8,921 nucleotides of DNA from AC-32 sp038237925. GTDB lineage: Bacteria > Actinomycetota > Thermoleophilia > Gaiellales > Gaiellaceae. The position numbers were made by a program, and so were the translations under genes. The notes beneath the pieces were generated by a model, which was not told where the DNA came from, ran no database searches, and saw only the letters and a program-made list of their open reading frames with translations. The stretch spans positions 1 through 8,921 of the forward strand of contig JBBRYF010000028.1 of NCBI GenBank assembly GCA_038237925.1. Direction: 5' to 3'. Below, piece by piece: positions 7,265 through 8,921 of this stretch (its first letter is position 1; each line of letters starts with the position of its first letter).

Positions 7265-7833
7265 GCGCCCCGCCGGCACCGCCGCTGATCCTCGCCTCCA
7301 CCTCGCCGAGGCGCCGGGAGATCTTCGAGCAGCTCTGGATACCGTTCGTCGTGATGCCGCCCTCCTACGAGGAGGCCGAGGGCGATCCAGTCGCGCATGC
7401 GATCGGCAAAGCGGAGTCGGTGCTCGCCGCGGCGGGTGACCAGCCCGTGCTGGGCTGCGACACCGAGGTCGTCTTCGAGGGCCGCGTCTTCGGGAAGCCC
7501 GAGTCCAGCGCGGACGCGGAGGCGATGCTCGAGAGCCTTGGCGGCAAGACGCACGAGGTCGTTTCCGGGCTCGCGCTGATCACGCCCGGCTGGCGCGAGG
7601 TGCACCGCGAGGTGACGCGGGTCACGTTCCGGGCGCTGGATGCGCGGGACCTGGCGCACTACGTCGCGAGCGGCGAGTGGGAGGGGCGCGCGGGCGCCTA
7701 TGCGGTCCAGGGCCTCGGCGCCTCGCTCGTCGAGCGGATCGAGGGCGACTACCTCAACGTCGTCGGGCTGCCGGCGGCACTTCTCGTCCGGCTCCTGACC
7801 GAGCGTTTCCCAGGGGTCTACGGCTTTGGCTAG
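7261..7833 (+). CDS. maf: Maf nucleoside triphosphate pyrophosphatase (dTTP/UTP, YhdE-like)
   Basis: This 190-residue Maf/HAM1-fold enzyme hydrolyses dTTP, UTP and modified pyrimidine triphosphates to monophosphates plus pyrophosphate, as a house-cleaning or cell-division-checkpoint factor. The N-terminal signature is ILASTSPRRREIF (Ser13, Ser15, Arg17, Arg18). Lys50 sits in GKAESV, the catalytic Asp67 in LGCDTEVV, and Lys79 in FGKPES. GAYAVQGLGASLVERIEGDY (145-164) followed by LNVVGLP matches the YhdE-type block with Gln150, rather than the YceF (m7GTP) version. The start is the GTG overlapping the methyltransferase stop (GTGA). The frame is open further upstream, but that sequence is the methyltransferase in another frame. 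In Bacillus, maf also lies just before the mre genes, so its place near mreB is an old arrangement. The tag gene begins inside its last 8 bp. Confidence 0.95.
   Translation: MSAPPAPPLILASTSPRRREIFEQLWIPFVVMPPSYEEAEGDPVAHAIGKAESVLAAAGDQPVLGCDTEVVFEGRVFGKPESSADAEAMLESLGGKTHEVVSGLALITPGWREVHREVTRVTFRALDARDLAHYVASGEWEGRAGAYAVQGLGASLVERIEGDYLNVVGLPAALLVRLLTERFPGVYGFG
7812..7816 (+). promoter_or_regulatory. Shine-Dalgarno AGGGG for the TTG start of tag
   Basis: AGGGG lies 9 nt before the TTG at 7826 and supports use of this rare start codon. No ATG or GTG in the same frame occurs before the conserved first cysteine of TAG. Confidence 0.6.
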
Positions 7834-8461
7834 CGATCTCGTCCAAGGCGAGGACGGGCGCCTCCGCTGCCGCTGGGGCGCGGCCGACGAGCGCTACCGC
7901 GACTACCACGACACCGAGTGGGGCCGGCCGGTGGTGGATGAGCGCGGCCTCTACGAGAAGCTCTCGCTCGAGTGTCTCCAGAGCGGCCTCTCGTGGGCGC
8001 TGATCCTGCGCAAGCGCGACGGCATCCGCGACGCGTTCGCCGGCTTCGAACCCGACGCTGTCGCCGCGTTCGGCCCGAACGAGCTCGAGCGGCTGCTCGG
8101 GGACACGCGCGTGATCCGCAACCGCCGCAAGCTCGAGGCGATCGTCCGCAACGCGGAGGCGACGGTCGCGCTGCGCGAGGAGCTGCCGCTGCCCGAGCTC
8201 GTCTGGAGCTTCCGGAGCCCGCCGACGCCTCCGCCACGCGGGTACGCGGACTTGCCGGCTACCTCGCTCGCGTCGAAGGAGCTCACGAAGGAGCTGAAGC
8301 GACGGGGCTTCTCGTTCGTCGGCCCGACGACTGTCTACTCGACGATGCAGGCCGTCGGGATCGTGAACGACCACCTCGAAGGCTGCTTCGTCCGCGACGG
8401 GGTCGAAAAGTCCCGGAAAGCGGTGGAATCTCGCTTTCCAAGCTACACTCGTGCGGGCTGA
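7826..8461 (+). CDS. tag: DNA-3-methyladenine glycosylase I
   Basis: TAG removes 3-methyladenine from alkylated DNA as the first step of base-excision repair. The 211-residue protein has the four zinc ligands expected from E. coli TAG: Cys15 (RCRWG), His28 (DYHDTEWG), His183 and Cys187 (VNDHLEGC, same spacing as E. coli His175/Cys179). LSLECLQSGLSW (46-57) contains the Glu49 counterpart of E. coli Glu38, and RGFSFVGPTTVYSTMQAVG precedes the last zinc ligands. The N-terminus has about 11 extra residues and the C-terminus runs 24 residues past Cys187, against about 8 in E. coli. The extra C-terminal codons carry the inverted repeat and -10 box in front of mreB. The TTG start overlaps maf by 8 bp, and the TGA shares its A with the mreB ATG. 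Confidence 0.95.
   Translation: MASDLVQGEDGRLRCRWGAADERYRDYHDTEWGRPVVDERGLYEKLSLECLQSGLSWALILRKRDGIRDAFAGFEPDAVAAFGPNELERLLGDTRVIRNRRKLEAIVRNAEATVALREELPLPELVWSFRSPPTPPPRGYADLPATSLASKELTKELKRRGFSFVGPTTVYSTMQAVGIVNDHLEGCFVRDGVEKSRKAVESRFPSYTRAG
8415..8439. promoter_or_regulatory. Perfect 8-bp inverted repeat upstream of mreB (operator-like)
   Basis: GGAAAGCG (8415-8422) and CGCTTTCC (8432-8439) are exact complements separated by 9 nt (centres about 17 bp apart). The element lies in the last codons of tag and ends 4 bp before a TACACT -10 box, so it covers the -35 region of the putative mreB promoter. It lacks a following T-run, which argues against an intrinsic terminator. Binding of a dimeric regulator, or an RNA hairpin in read-through transcripts, are both possible. 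Confidence 0.6.
8444..8449 (+). promoter_or_regulatory. Candidate -10 element of mreB
   Basis: TACACT matches TANNNT and ends 11 bp before the mreB ATG. At the usual spacing no TTGACA-like -35 is present; the inverted repeat occupies that place. A short 5' leader of a few nucleotides would result, which fits the lack of a clear ribosome-binding site. Confidence 0.5.
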
Positions 8462-8921
8462 TGGGTCTCCTCGGGTACTTCAACGGGTTCGGCGGCCGAG
8501 ACATGGCCGTGGACCTCGGAACTGCGAACACGCTCGTCTACGTGCGCGGTCGTGGCATTGTGCTCTCGGAGCCGAGCGTCGTCGCGATCGACCAGCGCAC
8601 CGGCGAGGTGCACGCTGTCGGCGTCGAGGCGAAGCGCATGCTCGGTCGCACGCCCGGGACGATCTCCGCGATCCGGCCGCTGAAGGACGGGGTGATTGCC
8701 GACTTCGACGTCACCGAGCAGATGCTGCGCCACTTCATCCAGAAGGTCCACCAGCATCGCTTCGCGCATCCGCGTGTCGTCGTCTGCGTGCCGAGCGGCG
8801 TCACCGGCGTCGAGAAGCGCGCCGTCGAGGAGGCGACACTCAGCGCCGGCGCCCGCCAGGCGTACCTGATCGAGGAGCCCATGGCCGCGGCGATCGGTGC
8901 CGGCCTTCCGGTTGCCGAGCC
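8461..8921 (+). CDS. mreB: Rod-shape-determining protein MreB (3' end missing)
   Basis: This bacterial actin homologue forms membrane-associated filaments that direct cell-wall synthesis along the cylinder. The first 153 codons are present. The N-terminus MGLLGYFNGF is hydrophobic and may serve as a membrane-contacting segment. Phosphate-1 loop DLGTANT is at residues 18-24, followed by EPSVVAID, RPLKDGVIADFDVTEQML, VVVCVPSGVTGVEKRAVEEA and YLIEEPMAAAIGAGLPV. The sequence is very close to Streptomyces-type MreB. The chosen start overlaps the tag stop by one base (TGATG). Met15 (base 8503) is an alternative that would remove the hydrophobic N-terminus, and starting there would also give an intact fold. 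mreC, mreD and a class B PBP/RodA pair would be expected beyond the right edge. Confidence 0.96.
   Translation, partial: MGLLGYFNGFGGRDMAVDLGTANTLVYVRGRGIVLSEPSVVAIDQRTGEVHAVGVEAKRMLGRTPGTISAIRPLKDGVIADFDVTEQMLRHFIQKVHQHRFAHPRVVVCVPSGVTGVEKRAVEEATLSAGARQAYLIEEPMAAAIGAGLPVAE

Noticed and set aside
8415..8449. Reading the inverted repeat as a rho-independent terminator of the maf-tag unit
   Set aside because: The right arm is followed by AAGCTACACT, not a T-run, and the hairpin lies before the tag stop codon.

Overview
This is a compact, high-GC, housekeeping stretch of an actinobacterial chromosome. The order clpX, valS, folC, a small membrane-protein slot, ndk, mreB is the order I know from Streptomyces. 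The MreB N-terminus (GRDMAVDLGTANT followed by LVYVRGRGIVL) also looks strongly actinobacterial. Start codons are a mix of ATG, GTG and TTG, and the gaps between genes are nearly zero. My best guess is a deep-branching actinobacterium such as Thermoleophilia/Gaiellales or a relative. That placement is inference from gene order and protein character, not from a search.

Layout. The window opens inside clpX (AAA+ unfoldase of the ClpXP protease; its N-terminal zinc domain lies off the left edge). It ends tail-to-tail with a minus-strand gene for a polytopic membrane protein of the lysylphosphatidylglycerol-synthase-TM/flippase-like (UPF0104) family, and the two stop codons overlap. That gene diverges from valS across only 20 bp. 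A TAAACT -10 element 7 bp before the valS ATG, with no ribosome-binding site, suggests a leaderless valS transcript. From valS to the right edge every gene is on the plus strand with overlaps or gaps of at most 16 bp: valS, folC, a 37-residue single-pass membrane protein, a two-TM double-zinc-ribbon protein, ndk, a SAM methyltransferase, maf, tag and the start of mreB.

How the genes work together. valS charges tRNA-Val. The folC product is a folate-type Mur ligase for one-carbon metabolism. ndk balances NTP/dNTP pools, Maf hydrolyses non-canonical or excess nucleotides, and TAG removes 3-methyladenine from DNA. ndk, methyltransferase, maf and tag are chained by GTGA or short overlaps, which suggests translational coupling and a loose nucleotide-pool/DNA-hygiene theme. 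mreB starts the cell-shape operon that presumably continues to mreC/mreD. It has its own promoter-like signal inside the end of tag: a perfect 8-bp inverted repeat followed by a TACACT -10 element.

I do not see a mobile element, CRISPR array, RNA gene or new defence-type system. The points most worth a second look are the FolC-like protein that lacks the central adenine-contact segment, the palindrome in front of mreB, the likely leaderless valS promoter in a 20-bp divergent gap, and the micro-membrane-protein/zinc-ribbon pair. No stretch over 300 bases is without a gene.
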